64,000 nucleotides of DNA from Protopterus annectens (GCF_019279795.1 NC_056727.1:1210386077-1210450076); one strand, 5' to 3'. Positions 40,794 to 52,048 are shown, counted from the first letter of the stretch. Notes: generated by a model from the sequence alone, not told the origin. Numbers and translations: made by a program.

Positions 40794-42635
40794 TTATAGC
40801 AACTTTTGGACTTCTACAGTTGTTGATCCCTGTGATTGGGTGGAACATCTGGGATTCTCTTGGTTAGATGAGGTGGGAAAGAGAAGGGTATGGAGTATCC
40901 TCTGGAAATTATTCTTTGCACCCACTTGTGTGATGTGCCCGGCTTCTGGATACAAAGATAAGTGACCCCCGACTGGCTCAAGAGAAGCACAGTCGGGCCC
41001 CACTTCAGGAGCGCTGATAGGGACGTCTACAGAAGGAATCGTGGTCACCCTAGTTTTGCGGAACCCCCTGCCTCTATGGTGACGTCTACCAGTATTTCCT
41101 CCTCCTCTGCCTCTGGAGAAGGAATCACCTTGTGTGGCTGAGAAAAATCTCTGAGATTTCTTGAACCACATCTTTCCGCCTCTCTGACCTTTAGGGTATG
41201 GTCTAGAAGGGACAGAAAAACGTACCCCCACAGCAGAGAGAGTCTTCCCTTCCTGCTTGCATCTGGTGAGTGTCTCTTTTACCTTTGGTCTAAACAGAGA
41301 GGAACCGTCAAAGGGGGTGTTGGTTTGGTAAATGTAGATCTGAAGGGCTCCGCAAAGTTACATATGCGCATCCAAGAGTGTCTCCTAAGGGAAACTCCTG
41401 AACCCGCTACCCTGCTCGCTCCATCTGCTGTGTACGATAGCCTCATGGAGGAGTTAACAATAGTGTTTAAGGTGGACAACTGAGCAGTAACCTTCTCAGG
41501 GACTCCTTCAGTTAAAGTACCTCGGAGAGTATCTCCTAGCTCTTTTAGGAGATCTCTTTGAAGCCTAGTAAAATGGGTGAGGTAATTTAGTGATCTGAGT
41601 GTAAAAGCCGCTGAAGAAAAAATACGCTTCCCGTATCTGTCCATCGTTTGAAACTCTTTGTTCGGTGGATGGACAGATGAGGAAGTTTCTGCTAGCTCCT
41701 TCTTTGTGGCTGCTGCCACCACAATGGCATCCACAGACACACCTTTGGTCAGGAACTTTTTTTCCCTAGGAGCTGAAAGAAATTTGTTTGGCCTTCTGGG
41801 GACTGGTTCCACGGCGTCAGGAGTTTCCCACACTTTTCGACTCACCAAATCTAACAGCTCGTAGAAAGGTGGAGACACCCAAGTGGCTGAAGGTTGAGAC
41901 CCGAAAGCCTTCAGGTACACTGACTCCTCATTAGAAGGAGTGGCAGTGGACCAGCCACCTCTGTTTCAGGATCTCTAGTATATCTACAAAGGAGATATAA
42001 TCAGAGGACGACCTAGGGGACCCTTCTGACTCCTTGAGGTCAGTTGTCAGAGGTGATGGACTCATCAGGGGAGTCTATGTGCTTCCTCTTGCAAGTTCTC
42101 TTCCAAGGAGGCTACTCAGAAGGGTATTCTGGGGAGGTCTTGGAAGACTGGGGGCCACCCAAGGGGGGGTTCCGAGGCTGCGGGTCTCTGCTGTCAACAG
42201 AGAGAGATGGTGCTGAGACAGAGGTCGGAGCTTGAGGGGGAACAGCATCGGTACCCTTGTGTAGAGTTGAAGATCTAGACAGCACGCTCCTCATCATCTC
42301 GAAGGCAGATCTCTCCATCTCCGAGGACACCACCGGTTCTGAGGAAGCGGAAGTTAGCCCCCGGCTCAGAGACAGATGTAGGATCTGAGCTCAACTGAGA
42401 TAATGCACTGAGAGGTAGGCTCGGAATCGAAGAAGTTTGGGTTCAAGCATCCCCATCAGGGCCAACTGGTGAGCTTCGGCTTCTAGACACCAGGGACAGC
42501 ACCGAGGGTGTCAGAGTGGAACTCTGCTCTGAGACAGACTCTTGGGGTGCTGGAACCAACGGTTCCACAACAAACTACACCGATAGCTCTGATTCTGAAA
42601 GACCAGCATGGCTCGGAGGAGGAACAGAAGTAGGT
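40794..42635 (-). pseudogene. Gag-like ORF1 (element F), N-terminus deleted
   Basis: The C-terminal third is open 41231-40794 (VGVRFSVPSRPYPKGQRGGKMWF, the Gly/Arg tail). The middle is open 41920-41279 (FGSQPSATWVSPPF, SLNYLTHFTRLQRDLLKEL, RICNFAEPF). The Ser/Pro linker is in short frames up to about 42635. There the sequence jumps to leader DNA (AAAACGGCCTCTAACTTAAA), so the start codon and zinc module are missing. The junction is an internal deletion by comparison with D and G. Confidence 0.85.
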
Positions 42636-42637
42636 AA

Positions 42638-42743
42638 AACGGCCTCTAACTTAAACGGGCCTAGCCCTGCTCAAGAAACAACACAAGGGAGAAAAACAAC
42701 AGAGGACTAGGTCCTCTAACTTAAACGGGCCTAGCCCTGAACA
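42638..42743 (-). repeat. Duplicated motif in the F 5' leader
   Basis: CCTCTAACTTAAACGGGCCT followed by AGCCCTG occurs at about 42645 and about 42714, as in the D leader. The spacing is about 69 bases here and about 86 in D. Confidence 0.6.
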
Positions 42744-43074
42744 GAGGGGTAGGCGAGAAAAAGAAAAAAAAAAACAAGCAACAGACAAAGGCTAGAATAG
42801 GTCCTAACCAAAAATGGACCTATGCCTAAGAAAGGATTAGCAATAACTAGCACACAGAAAAAAAAGAAGGGATACCACTAAGGAAGGCCTGTGGAAGCGA
42901 CAGCCAACAATTAAGAACAACAATTTACAATAAAGGTTAAAAAACACACTAACTACTACAAGTTAACAACAGTAATCTATCAGTACTAAACTATTATAGT
43001 CAAAAAAGATAACTATAAAATATAAGAAAAAAAATATTCCAACTTAGCCACGGCCAAGAAAGAGAACACTTCTG

Positions 43075-43247
43075 AACTTGTAGACACGGCAAACAAGATC
43101 TGGGGATTCTTACTAGCGCATTATAGGATACCTACCTTGCCACGAGCCAACTTACAGACTTCGAACTTTGTAATCGGCCGATTCAGAGCCGAGGATCGGC
43201 TCCGAACCAATATGTAAGAAAGAAGGATAGATAGGACTACAGAACAT
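43075..43247. repeat. Right ITR and right edge of element F
   Basis: It opens CGGCAAACAAGATCTGG, holds a hairpin AGAGCCGAGGATCGGCTCC with one mismatch, and ends GACTACAGAACAT directly against element G. Confidence 0.9.
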
Positions 43248-43295
43248 AAGAAGTTATGTACTCACCATAACTTTCCATGTGAGTTGTTCATCTCA

Positions 43296-43430
43296 CCTTC
43301 ATACTTTACGGATGGGTTCAGAGCCTATCCTCGGCTCCGATCGGCCAACTGCAAAAGCTCAAGGTCTTCAACCAGCTTGAGGCCAACTCCCTATCCCATG
43401 ATGCACCGATCTTGTTTGCTACGTGACTAC
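43296..43430. repeat. Left ITR of element G
   Basis: From ACTTTACGGATGGGTTCAGAG through the hairpin region to GATCTTGTTTGC. It is clearly diverged from the right ITR, which also carries an insertion. This suggests an older copy than D. Confidence 0.8.
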
Positions 43431-43525
43431 TTAGTAGTATGAATATGCTACTCAAGAGAGTTGGATAAGAGACAAAGCATTCTACATGGACCTCAAGTAG
43501 ACTGGATGGGGGTTGGAGGGTGGAA

Positions 43526-43630
43526 CCTAAGAATGAAGGTGAGATGAACAACTCACATGGAACGTTATGGTGAGTACATAACTTCTTTATGTGAAGTTGT
43601 TCTATCTCGTCATTCATTCTTTACTAATGG
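43526..43630. repeat. Internal complementary region of element G
   Basis: The first arm complements the left edge (ATGGAACGTTATGGTGAGTA against TACTCACCATAACTTTCCAT). The second arm complements the right edge at about 51281-51323. The join is AACTTCTTTATGTGAAG. Confidence 0.9.
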
Positions 43631-43662
43631 GTAGCATCCCAAGCACCATCTTCTCGGGTGGC

Positions 43663-44713
43663 TCACGGGAATATATTCTTCAGAACTGTGTAACCAAAGG
43701 AGGCCCTGTCCCTGGAGGCCTTGTCTACTTTGTAATGAGTGATAAAGGTATGAGGTGTTGACCAGGTAGCTGCTACACAAACAGAGTATAATGGTAACCT
43801 TGCAGAAAAGGTCAACGAGGTTGAAATAGCTCTAGTAGAGTGGGCCTTTACTTTTTGTTGCAAGGGAGCATTTTGTGAATTATAAATGAAGGAAATGCAA
43901 TCTGATGGCCACCTTGACAAGGTTACTTTTGTCACTGAGGCACCCTTTTTTGACTCTGAAAAGGAAACGAATAGTTGACCCATTGACCTGAATTGTTTCG
44001 TTCTGTCTAGATAAAATCGTAGTTGTCTATGAACATCAAGTTTGTGCAGCATGTGTTCCATCCTATTTGTGTATTGGGGAAAGAAAACTGGCATCAATAG
44101 ATTGGTTAAGATTTGCCTCTGAACAATCTTTTGGTAAAAAGGATGGATTAGTTCTGAGTGAAACTTTGTCAGTATGGAAAATCAGATAAGGAGGTTTGAT
44201 GGTTAGGGCTTGCAGCTCAGAAATCCGCCGGGCAGAAGTAATGGCTATCAGAAAAATAGTCTTTCATGAAAGGAATTTCAAAGAACAGGATGAGGCTGGT
44301 TCGAAAGGGGGTAGTATGATTCTGGATAGAACAAAATTTAGATTGCATGGCATGACTGGAGCACTGATTGGTGGCCTCAAATGAATGGCATCTTTAAGTA
44401 AGGCTTTAGCAAGTTGATGCGACATGACATTAGAGCCTTGGAAACCAAAATGAAAGTTTGATATCGTTGCTAATTGAACTCTGATGGTAGCTGCAGCCAC
44501 TCCTTCATTGAAAAGTTTAGTTAGGAATTCCAATAAAGATGGGATTGGAGCCAGGTAAGGATCAACATCATTCTGAGAGGCCCATAAAGAAAATCTATTC
44601 CATTTGTTAAGATATAACTTTCTGGTAGAAGATATATGAGAGGATGCTATAATATGTTGGGCCTCAGCTGGGAGGTTGTAAATCCTGGCTATTGTGGGAA
44701 TTGGAGCAGCCAA
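43663..44713 (-). pseudogene. Tyrosine recombinase (element G)
   Basis: The N-terminal half is open 44713-44264 (SHISSTRKLYLNKWNRF, FLTKLFNEGVAAAT, KFLS). A shift or stop lies between 44263 and 44098, where SARRISELQAL and the first Arg can be followed in another frame. The C-terminal half is open 44097-43663 (KAHSTRAISTSLTF with His and Arg, AATWSTPHTFITHYKVD with Tyr). Confidence 0.88.
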
Positions 44714-44743
44714 GCTGTCAGTTTGAGGGAATGAAGTGAAAGA

Positions 44744-45803
44744 TCAAGAGCCCCCAATGAATGGGTCAACAGATCTGGAACTGGGTCCAGGATCCAGGGT
44801 TCTTCCAAAAGATAAGGCTGGAGGAAGGGAAACCAAATTTGCTGAGGCCAGTAAGGGGCTATTAGTATCATGGTCCTTCCCAGCAGTTTTGCTTTCTGTA
44901 ATACCTTGGGAATCAGAGGGAAGGGGGGAAATGCATAAAGGAGACCCAGGGGGCAACTGTGCACCAGTGCATCCCTTGGGGCTCCCCCTGGCTGGGGAAT
45001 TAGGGCAAAGTAGCTGCTGCATTTCATGTTTGTTGGGGTTGTAAAAAGATTGCAGCAAGGCTGGCCCCACCTGTGGAAAATCCTTTCCGCTACTTGTTGC
45101 TTTAGAGACCACTTGTGAGGCAGTAAGATTGCCCTGCTCAGCTTGTCTTCTATCATATTGGATTTCCCCGGGATGTGCGCTGCTAACAGAAAGCGCTGGT
45201 AGGAGATTGCCCACTGCCATACTCTCATGGCCTCTCAACACAGGGGGTGAGATTTGGTTCCTCCTTGTTTGATGATGTACCAGACCACTGACATGTTGTC
45301 CGTCTGAACTGCAATTGTTCCCAGAGGTAGAGAGTCTTGAAAGGACTGTAACGCTAGAAGTACCGATCTCATCTCCAGGACATTTATATGCAGATGAGCC
45401 TTGTGTTTCTTCCATGTGCCTTGCGCTGTTCTTCCCTGAAAATGCCCCCCGCCCAATCAACGAAGCGTCCGTGGTCACCATGGTTCTGGGATTGGGTAGA
45501 ATGAATGGCCGTCCCTGAGATACATGTTGAGACGTCAGCCACCATTGAAGGTCCTTCCTGCACGCATTCGTTGACAGCTTGATGTGACATTGGAAGTTCC
45601 AGAAAGGACCACTGAGAGAATAGGAGCCATTGTTAATTTGCATATGCATTCGCGCGAGGGGAATGGTAATGACTGCTGCTGCCATCGATCCTAGCAATTG
45701 GAGTACCATTGAGACTGGGGATTTTTTTCTCAGAAGCAGGTCTGATACTTGTTTTCGTAAGACAGAAATTCTTTCTGGAGGCAGACTTAATATCATAGAA
45801 ACT
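44744..45803 (-). pseudogene. RNase H and C-terminal region (element G)
   Basis: This is the 3' half of the polyprotein, downstream of the 1754-bp insertion. The thumb reads LRKQVSDLLLRKK and VLQLLGSMAAAVITIPLARMHM. TTDAS is followed by a G-run near 45450 that shifts the frame. RNase H is then open 45456-45235 (INVLEMRSVLLALQ, QTDNMSVVWYIIKQGG), and the C-terminal region 45228-44689 (CCNLFTTPTNMK, LLYAFPPFPLIPKVLQKA, ILIAPYWPQQIW). Confidence 0.88.
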
Positions 45804-47557
45804 TACCCCCTGGGTTAAATAGTTCTATATCGATTAAGCCAATATTATTAGATAGAAAATAATACCTTATACATGATGTCACATGTACTATTTTTCTTCC
45901 TTCCAACCTTTGACATTTTGGTTCCATCTACCCAGTTGGTGTTACATAAATCTGATTTATTGCTGGTGATTAACATTTTGTTACTAGTTTAGTTAATAAG
46001 CATAGCCTCCTACGTTAAGGACTCCTAACTATATATTTGTCGTGTGTTATCAGCTATGCTTACATTATTGTATCCTCATATATATTGCACATGATTTGTA
46101 GATTTTTATCTTTTATATGAATCTCCTATGCATATATATCTCTTTTTTCTTGACTTTAATATGTAATATAGATTTTATAACTTTTATACAGGAAGTTTAT
46201 ACTTTCCTTTATATTTCTTCTGAGGTATGCGTTCGACAGTTTTACTCTGTGATTAAGTTTGGGTTTCAAGTATGGGGTTGGTTGCAATTTATAGTTGTAT
46301 TGCTAGTTAATGAGGAATATTTCCTCTCCTTTCCGATACTAAGGTCTATTTATTATTTTTCTTTGTATACGTACAGTCGTCATGTGACCTGAAGGCAGCA
46401 ACACGTCGCCACACACGGTGTTCTTTTGAGACATTGCTTTCGTTTTGGATTTTACCTTGGTGTTGGTTGTGTTTTACTTTATTTTTTGAAAAGATCGTCT
46501 GTTTTGTCTAACAGTTCAGTTAGACACATGAGGTAACAAGTTCGCTGACTTTAGTGGACCATACAGCAACTTTCAGGATTCACTACCAGGTATGGTTGTT
46601 TTTTAAAGGGCTTGTTTTTTGAATGAGTCTATTAGTTGTCTTTCTATGTGATTGAATATCTCTTGGCTCTACTGCTCCTTATTGTTGGAACTTTCTACAT
46701 TTTCTATTAACGGATATATCTATCTCAGCCGTTTGTCCTATACTTGACTGCTTAATGGTTTTATAGTTCCGTGCCTCAGGAATACATTTTGTGTTTATTA
46801 AGATGAGTGTGTTTTATCATGGTTACTAGTTCTCCTAATGATATATAGTCTTTTTGACGAAAGATAAGCATAATATTAGCGTTTCTGCACCAAACTATAT
46901 CTTTGTGCAGAAGCACTTCATTTTACCTTTTCCGACTTGAGCCTGTATCTTGAATTTTATTTAGATTGCTCTACTTAAGGATGCGCCGTGTTATGACTCT
47001 ATGTATGCGATTGTTTGATACTGTCACTGACATGCCTGTTTTGGTATCGGTATCTGCTTTTTACATTTTTACATTTGTATGGATCTGCAAGTCATGTTAT
47101 TTAAGCAAGTACCTCTTTACAACATTAATATGTGACGTAATGGAGCATATTTTCTTCATTTTCTCGTGTGCGAGACATGATGTTATGTTTTATACTGAGA
47201 TGTTTTATATTTTTATTTAAAAGTGTTTTATTCATTTTTATTTCTATTGTGCTTTATATTTCAAGCCATCAGGCTGCTAATTTTAGCAGCATATTCTAAT
47301 TGGTGAATGAACTGGTCAAGGTACATCTCGCTAATCCAATTATTCTTTTATTGATTAATGATCCCGCCAAAAGGGACTGTATTTAAGCTTGTAGTGATTT
47401 TTGTGAATTTATCTGATGAAGCGTAGCTTTGCACTACGCAAAAGCGCTTATTTTCTTTCCTATTAAAGTGTTTTGTACATTTTTATGGAGTCTCGTACTT
47501 TGAGTTTGATGGATTGAAGAACCTGTATCGTGCTGGTGTCTCCTACTTTTGTTTTAC
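45804..47557 (+). mobile_element. 1754-bp insertion with hammerhead-like end, Penelope-like
   Basis: It is bounded by a perfect 12-bp duplication ATCATAGAAACT (45792-45803 and 47558-47569), and removing it restores the RT reading frame of G (QNTVSMMILS). It is AT-rich and has no convincing protein. Near its right end are CTGATGA, a GCGTAG/CTACGC stem and AAAGCGC (47413-47447), then TATTAAAGTG. The same layout occurs in the Penelope-like pieces at 51049 and 60739. I infer a non-autonomous Penelope-like or related retroelement; the rest of its body is unrecognised. Confidence 0.6.
47413..47447 (+). ncRNA. Hammerhead-ribozyme-like core 1
   Basis: CTGATGA is followed by a six-base-pair stem GCGTAG...CTACGC and then AAAAGCGC. 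The hammerhead consensus is CUGAUGA, stem II, GAAA; here the G of GAAA is contributed by or replaced at the stem end, so activity is doubtful. Penelope-like retroelements are known to carry such motifs. Confidence 0.45.
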
Positions 47558-48371
47558 ATCATAGAAACTGTGTTTTGTTTTGCTCCTATGAAGACGGTCT
47601 GTTGCAATGGCGATAAGGCAGATTTTTCTGAGTTGATGGTAATCCCCAATTGATTGCATAGGTGTAAGGTTGTGTCCTTACCATGAAAGAGTTGATGCTT
47701 GGTGGTGGCAGTGAGGATCCAGTCATCTAGATATGGAAACACCTGGAATTCCAAACGCCTCAGTTGAGCCGTGACCACTGCCATACATTTGGTGAACACT
47801 CTGGGGGCTGTAGTGAGACCAAAGGGTAGGGCTCGAAACTGGTAATGATTGGTTCCCAGCCAGAAGCGCACATGATCCCTGGATGGTCTGGCCATTTCTA
47901 TATGGTAGTACGCATCCTGGAGATCTAGCGAGCACATCCAATTGTCTTTACCTAAGAAGGGAAGTATCGACTGAAGCATGAGCATCCGGAACTTCTCTTT
48001 CTTGACAGATCTGTTTAGTCTGCTGAGGTCCAAAATAGGTCTCCAGTACCGTCTTTTTTGGAACTAAAAAGAATAGTGAGTAAGTTCCGGATCCTGTCTC
48101 ATCTGCTGGGACTGGTTGGATGACTCTTTCTTAGCAACGTTTGGACCTCTACTGTTGCTTGTTCCCTGTAACTGGGTGGAACGTCCAGGATTTTTGTTGT
48201 CAATGGAGGGGGGATGGCAAAGGGAATAAAATATCCTCTGGAAACTATACTTCGTACACAGTTGTGGTTTATTTTCAGCCAGGCATCTGGATACAAAGAT
48301 AAGCGATCCCCAACTGCCTCCATAGTTGGACAGTTGGGCCTCCTTTCAGGTGAGCTAGTAGGGCTTCCCAA
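47558..48371 (-). pseudogene. RT N-terminal and palm region (element G)
   Basis: The 5' half of the polyprotein, interrupted by the 1754-bp insertion. The N-terminal part is open 48371-48099 (PNCPTMEAVGDRLSLYPDAW, LDVPPSYREQATVEVQTLL). After a shift the palm is open 48033-47554 (DLSRLNRSVKKEKFRML, CSLDLQDAYYHIE, FGLTTAPRVFTKC, intact YLDDW near 47725). It ends at NTVSMM at the insertion. Confidence 0.9.
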
Positions 48372-48502
48372 AGAACTGGTCTCCGTCGCCCTGGTTTTGT
48401 GGAACCCTTTGCCGTGAGGGCGGCGTCTTCCATTATTGCCCCCCTCCTCTGCCCTGGAGGGGGGGGTTCACCATGTGTGTCTGGAAAGTCTCCGTGGGCT
48501 TT

Positions 48503-50525
48503 TCAGAACCACATCTTCCCTCCCTTTTGATCCTTGGGGTAGGGTCTAGTAGGGGTGGAAAAATGGACTCCGACGGCAGACAGAGTCTTTCCTTCCTGCT
48601 CACACCTGGTCAAAGTTTCCTTAACTTTGGGCCCGAAAAGGGATGAGCCATCAAAAGGGGTGTTGACAAAGGATGACTTAAAGGACTCCGCAAAGGAACA
48701 TAAGCGCATCCAGGAGTGTCTCCTGAGAGCAATTTCTGTACCTGCTGCCCGACTCGATCCATCAGCTGCATATGAGATGAGACGCATGGACGAGTTCACT
48801 ATGGAATTAAAGGTAGCAAGCTGGGAGGCAACTTTGTCTGAAGCTCCTTCAGCTACCTTACCCTGAAGACTACCTCCAAGCTCTTTTAGGAGGTCTCTCT
48901 GCAGTCTTGTGAAATGTGTAGGATAGTTCAGTGAACGCGTGGCAAAAGTCACTGAACTATACATGCGCTTCCCATATCTATCCATGATCCTAGAGTCTCT
49001 GTTGGGAGGATGGATAGAGGAAGACGTTTCTGACATCTCCTTTTTGGTGGCTGCCACCACCACCATGGCATCAGCTGGCACTCCCTTAGTGAGAAAAGAT
49101 TTATCCTGAGAGGCAGAATTAAATTTGGTGGACCTCCTAGGGAGAGGCTCCATGGTATCCGGAGACTCCCACTCCCTTCGTGGGACCAGCTCCATGAGCT
49201 CATCGAAGGGCGGAGACACCCAAGAGGTGGAGGGCTGAGACCCAAAAGCCTTCAGGAAGACCAAATCATCTTCAGTAGGGTTGGTGGGCTTCCAGCCACC
49301 CCTCTACTTAAGGATTTCTAATATATCTGCAAATGAGATATCTTCGGAGGGGGACCGTGGGGACCCTTCTGATTCATCTAAGTTGGTGTCAGATTTGAGA
49401 GACTCCTGCGGGTAGTCTAGGTGCTTCCTCTTGCAAACTCTCTTCCTGGGAACCTCATCAGTGGGAGCTTCTGGTAAGGTCTCAGAAGAGCAGTGGCCAC
49501 TCAGTGGGACTTCCTGAGGCTCAGGATCTCTACGCTTCAAAGGGATCTGTGAGGCAGAAGTGGACAAAGGCACTTTTGGGGAGGAGGTAGTTGGTCCTGA
49601 AGTTGTGGATGTGCTGGGAGACATTACTCTCCTCATGGCTTCAAAGACACCTCTGCTCCGATGAGAAGGAACTGCTGGATCTGAAGAAACAACCGATCCC
49701 CTCGGCACCGGAACAGTGGGCTCCGAACCAGAGGTAGGAGCCGAACTCATCCGAGCAGAGGCCCCGAGAGGCAAAGTTGGAACCGACAGGTTAGTCCGAC
49801 TATCCTCCCCGGACATAACCGGAGAGTGTCAGTACCTCGACTCTTCGATGGGCGCCGAATAAGTCTGAGTAAACGGAACCAGCAGGGTCCGAGAGCTCCA
49901 CAATCATCAGGTCCAACTCCTCCGGCTCTGACGGACCGGTATGGCTCGGAGGTGGAAAAGAAGTAGATGGAATAACAGTTTTCGGTTCCAAAACCGCTCG
50001 GGTCAGAACTGATAAAAATTTAGTAAACTCCGGTACCTATAGCAACTTCTGCACCACACGATCCAAATCCAAATCGGATAAGCTAACCGAAGACCGAGAT
50101 GAATGGATGGAGGGTGGTACCAACTGGAGTATAGGTGATTTCAATACTTCAGATACTGGTTCTAGGACTGGGGACTGGCTCCGAAATGTGTGGAGCCGAC
50201 GTAAACTTTTTTTAGATTTCGATGAGTCTGATGAAGAAGCCTTAGAGGACTTAGAAGATTTGGGAGATTGACTAGTTTTATCCTGGTCGCCCAAAGCTTC
50301 CTGAAAAGAAGATTTTAGCAGTCCTCTATCTATCAATTTTCTTTTCCTTTCATGCAGTACTCTACTTGAAAAGGAATGGCAAATGGAGCAACTCTCTTGC
50401 AAATGCAAGGCACCCAGACAATAGACACAAATTACACGACTCTCAGTCACTGACATTTTTTGTCCACACTTCGGACATTTTTTTATCCCAGACTTGGGAT
50501 GTTTATCTTTATCCTGGTCAGCCAT
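48503..50525 (-). pseudogene. Gag-like ORF1 (element G)
   Basis: The start is ATG 50525 (MADQDKDKHPKSG); an in-frame ATG at 50537 also exists. The zinc module is CPKC, CVYCLGALHL and CSICHSF, but the conserved His before CVYC is Arg (TESRVICVYC). The linker is broken by stops around 50037 and 49800. The next parts are 49816-49304 (KRVCKRKHLD, SFADILEILK) and 49264-48503 (SLNYPTHFTRLQRDLLKEL, RLCSFAESFKSSF, CEQEGKTLSAVG). Confidence 0.88.
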
Positions 50526-50973
50526 GAAACTATCCAACTATACCAAGAAGACTTGAATTATCCAACAGGAATGTACACACACGCACACAAATTTTAGCAA
50601 TTTTTAAACTACATTATAGTATAAACAGTAAGTAGCCCCTAACAAAACAAATGGGCTGTATACCGATAAATGCATAAACACACTAACACAAAATTTTAAT
50701 ATCTATAAATGCTTATAAAACACACCACTAAGCTATTCTAATATCTATATAAGGCACACTAAGAAGGGAAAGGGAATACGAAAGGCCTATAAAAAAAACG
50801 AAGGCCAAAGGGAGTATAAGAAGAACTATCAAAATTAAAGATCTAAAGTTCGAAAGTTATAACTATCAATAAATAAGACAAAATTTAGAAATATTGAGAA
50901 AAAAAGCTATACTGGCCCAAGCTGTGCTAGGAAACCTCCGATCTGTTGCAGCGGCAAACTATATCTGAGGTAA

Positions 50974-51217
50974 AAATAAAAGTCCCAACACAAATGTGGT
51001 TTCATCGATTTAATAGCACAAAACACAAAGATCCCAACGACTGAGCGCTTTCACCATAAGAATGGCTTCATCAGATGAGATTATCCGATTTGTGAAAGTG
51101 CTCAGTCGTTGGGATCTTTGTGTTTTGTGCTATTAAATCGGTGAAACCACGTCTGTGTTGGGACTTTTTAAATTTTTATTTCATTGCTTTTTGCTTCGTT
51201 GGAAGATTTGGTGTTTT
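50974..51217 (-). mobile_element. Penelope-like fragment with inverted arms
   Basis: It is flanked by a 14-bp duplication TATATCTGAGGTAA (50960-50973 and 51218-51231). Inside, 51006-51054 and 51092-51140 are 49-base inverted arms with one mismatch (GATTTAATAGCACAAAACAC and onward). The centre holds a hammerhead-like core on the minus strand. The layout suggests two oppositely oriented copies of a Penelope-like terminal segment, as can arise during target-primed insertion. Confidence 0.7.
51049..51075 (-). ncRNA. Hammerhead-ribozyme-like core 2
   Basis: The minus strand reads CTGATGA, AGCCAT, TCTT, ATGGT, GAAA. This is the canonical CUGAUGA / stem II / GAAA core with a four-base-pair CCAT/ATGG stem. 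Stems I and III were not resolved by eye. Penelope-like elements are the usual vertebrate carriers. Confidence 0.55.
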
Positions 51218-51323
51218 TATATCTGAGGTAACTCAAGGTGCCTCATGATATAGGGACTTGGTCTCGAGCTTTGTAGTAGGCTGACTCATCTGTAAGAATG
51301 AACAGCGAGATAGAACTTCACAT

Positions 51324-51737
51324 CATCAGTTTCTGCAAAAAATGAATGCTCATCTGTGACAAAGACAGAAATCAAATACTTGGCTTATTTGTCACATTAT
51401 GGAAATTTCTCATTATTATGCCCATAGCTTTGCAAGGGAGCATGGTGCACAACTTGTACACTGATACACAGTCTCTGTTACAGGGGATGAGATATAAAGG
51501 AGCATCACGCAGTAATGGTTAAGGTATCATTTTAAAGCTTGTATGTTCACCAAGATATTGTGATTTGTTTTACCAAAAAGGTAAAAAAATATGCATAACA
51601 TCAGCATTCCTTGGCAAATATTTAATAATGACTTAAGACACACACTATCAACATTTACACAGTTGTAAAGATCAGTGTCTGCTGAACAACTTTCACATTT
51701 ACATTTTTAGTCTAGCTCTTATGGTTAAAGAGTTATG
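51324..51737. other. Unassigned DNA between G and H
   Basis: About 410 bases with no reading frame, terminal repeat or known element. It is the only clear host-like spacer in the 37834-54165 cluster. Confidence 0.45.
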
Positions 51738-52048
51738 AAAAAGAAGTTATGTACTCACCATAACGTTCCATGTGTGTTGTCCATCTCACCTTCATTCTTA
51801 ACAGGTTGGGTTCGGATCCGACTCAGCCTTATACAAAAGCTCGAGGTCTTCCACTAGCTCATGGCTAAAAACCCTATCCCATGATGCACTAGGAGAGCTC
51901 CCAAGATCTTGTTTGCAAATATAAACAGAATATTAAATAAAAGTCACTTAAAAACTTATAGAACAAGCAAGAAGGTCAGAGAGCATTAACAGCCAATTAT
52001 ATTAACTCAGTCTTCCAGAAGCAAAAGGCTGGGGGAAGGAGGGTGGGA

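Larger units (their letters stand above)
37834..43247 (-). mobile_element. DIRS retrotransposon F, left ITR missing
   Basis: A family-2 element with ICR (37950-38053), recombinase, RT-RNase H, a gag lacking its 5' end, leader and right ITR. Left of the ICR about 115 bases of spacer remain, then element E begins. The left ITR and edge are absent here and are not present left of E either. The right end (GACTACAGAACAT at 43247) agrees with the second ICR arm. Element G begins at the next base. Confidence 0.92.
43248..51323 (-). mobile_element. DIRS retrotransposon G with two later insertions
   Basis: A family-2 element with left ITR, ICR, recombinase, RT-RNase H, gag, leader and right ITR. A 1754-bp insertion (45804-47557) splits the RT gene and a 244-bp insertion (50974-51217) splits the right ITR. 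Both have clear target duplications. Without them the element is about 6.05 kb, like D and E. The ICR second arm matches the right edge (AACTTCACAT at 51323) apart from a short AAC indel. The left end starts AAGAAGTTATG immediately after F. Confidence 0.93.
50940..51323. repeat. Right ITR of element G, interrupted
   Basis: It opens with GCAGCGGCAAACTATATCTG. A 244-bp Penelope-like insertion follows, then the ITR continues from ATCTGAGGTAACTCAAGG to AACTTCACAT. The hairpin region is lost in this copy. Confidence 0.85.

Noticed and set aside
46117-47220. Small hydrophobic ORFs in the 1754-bp insertion
   Set aside because: They are AT-driven Phe/Ile/Tyr-rich frames without homology or start context.
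51006-51140. CRISPR-like or MITE-type palindrome
   Set aside because: A single pair of arms within a fragment with its own 14-bp target duplication and a ribozyme-like core fits a self-inverted Penelope-like insertion better.
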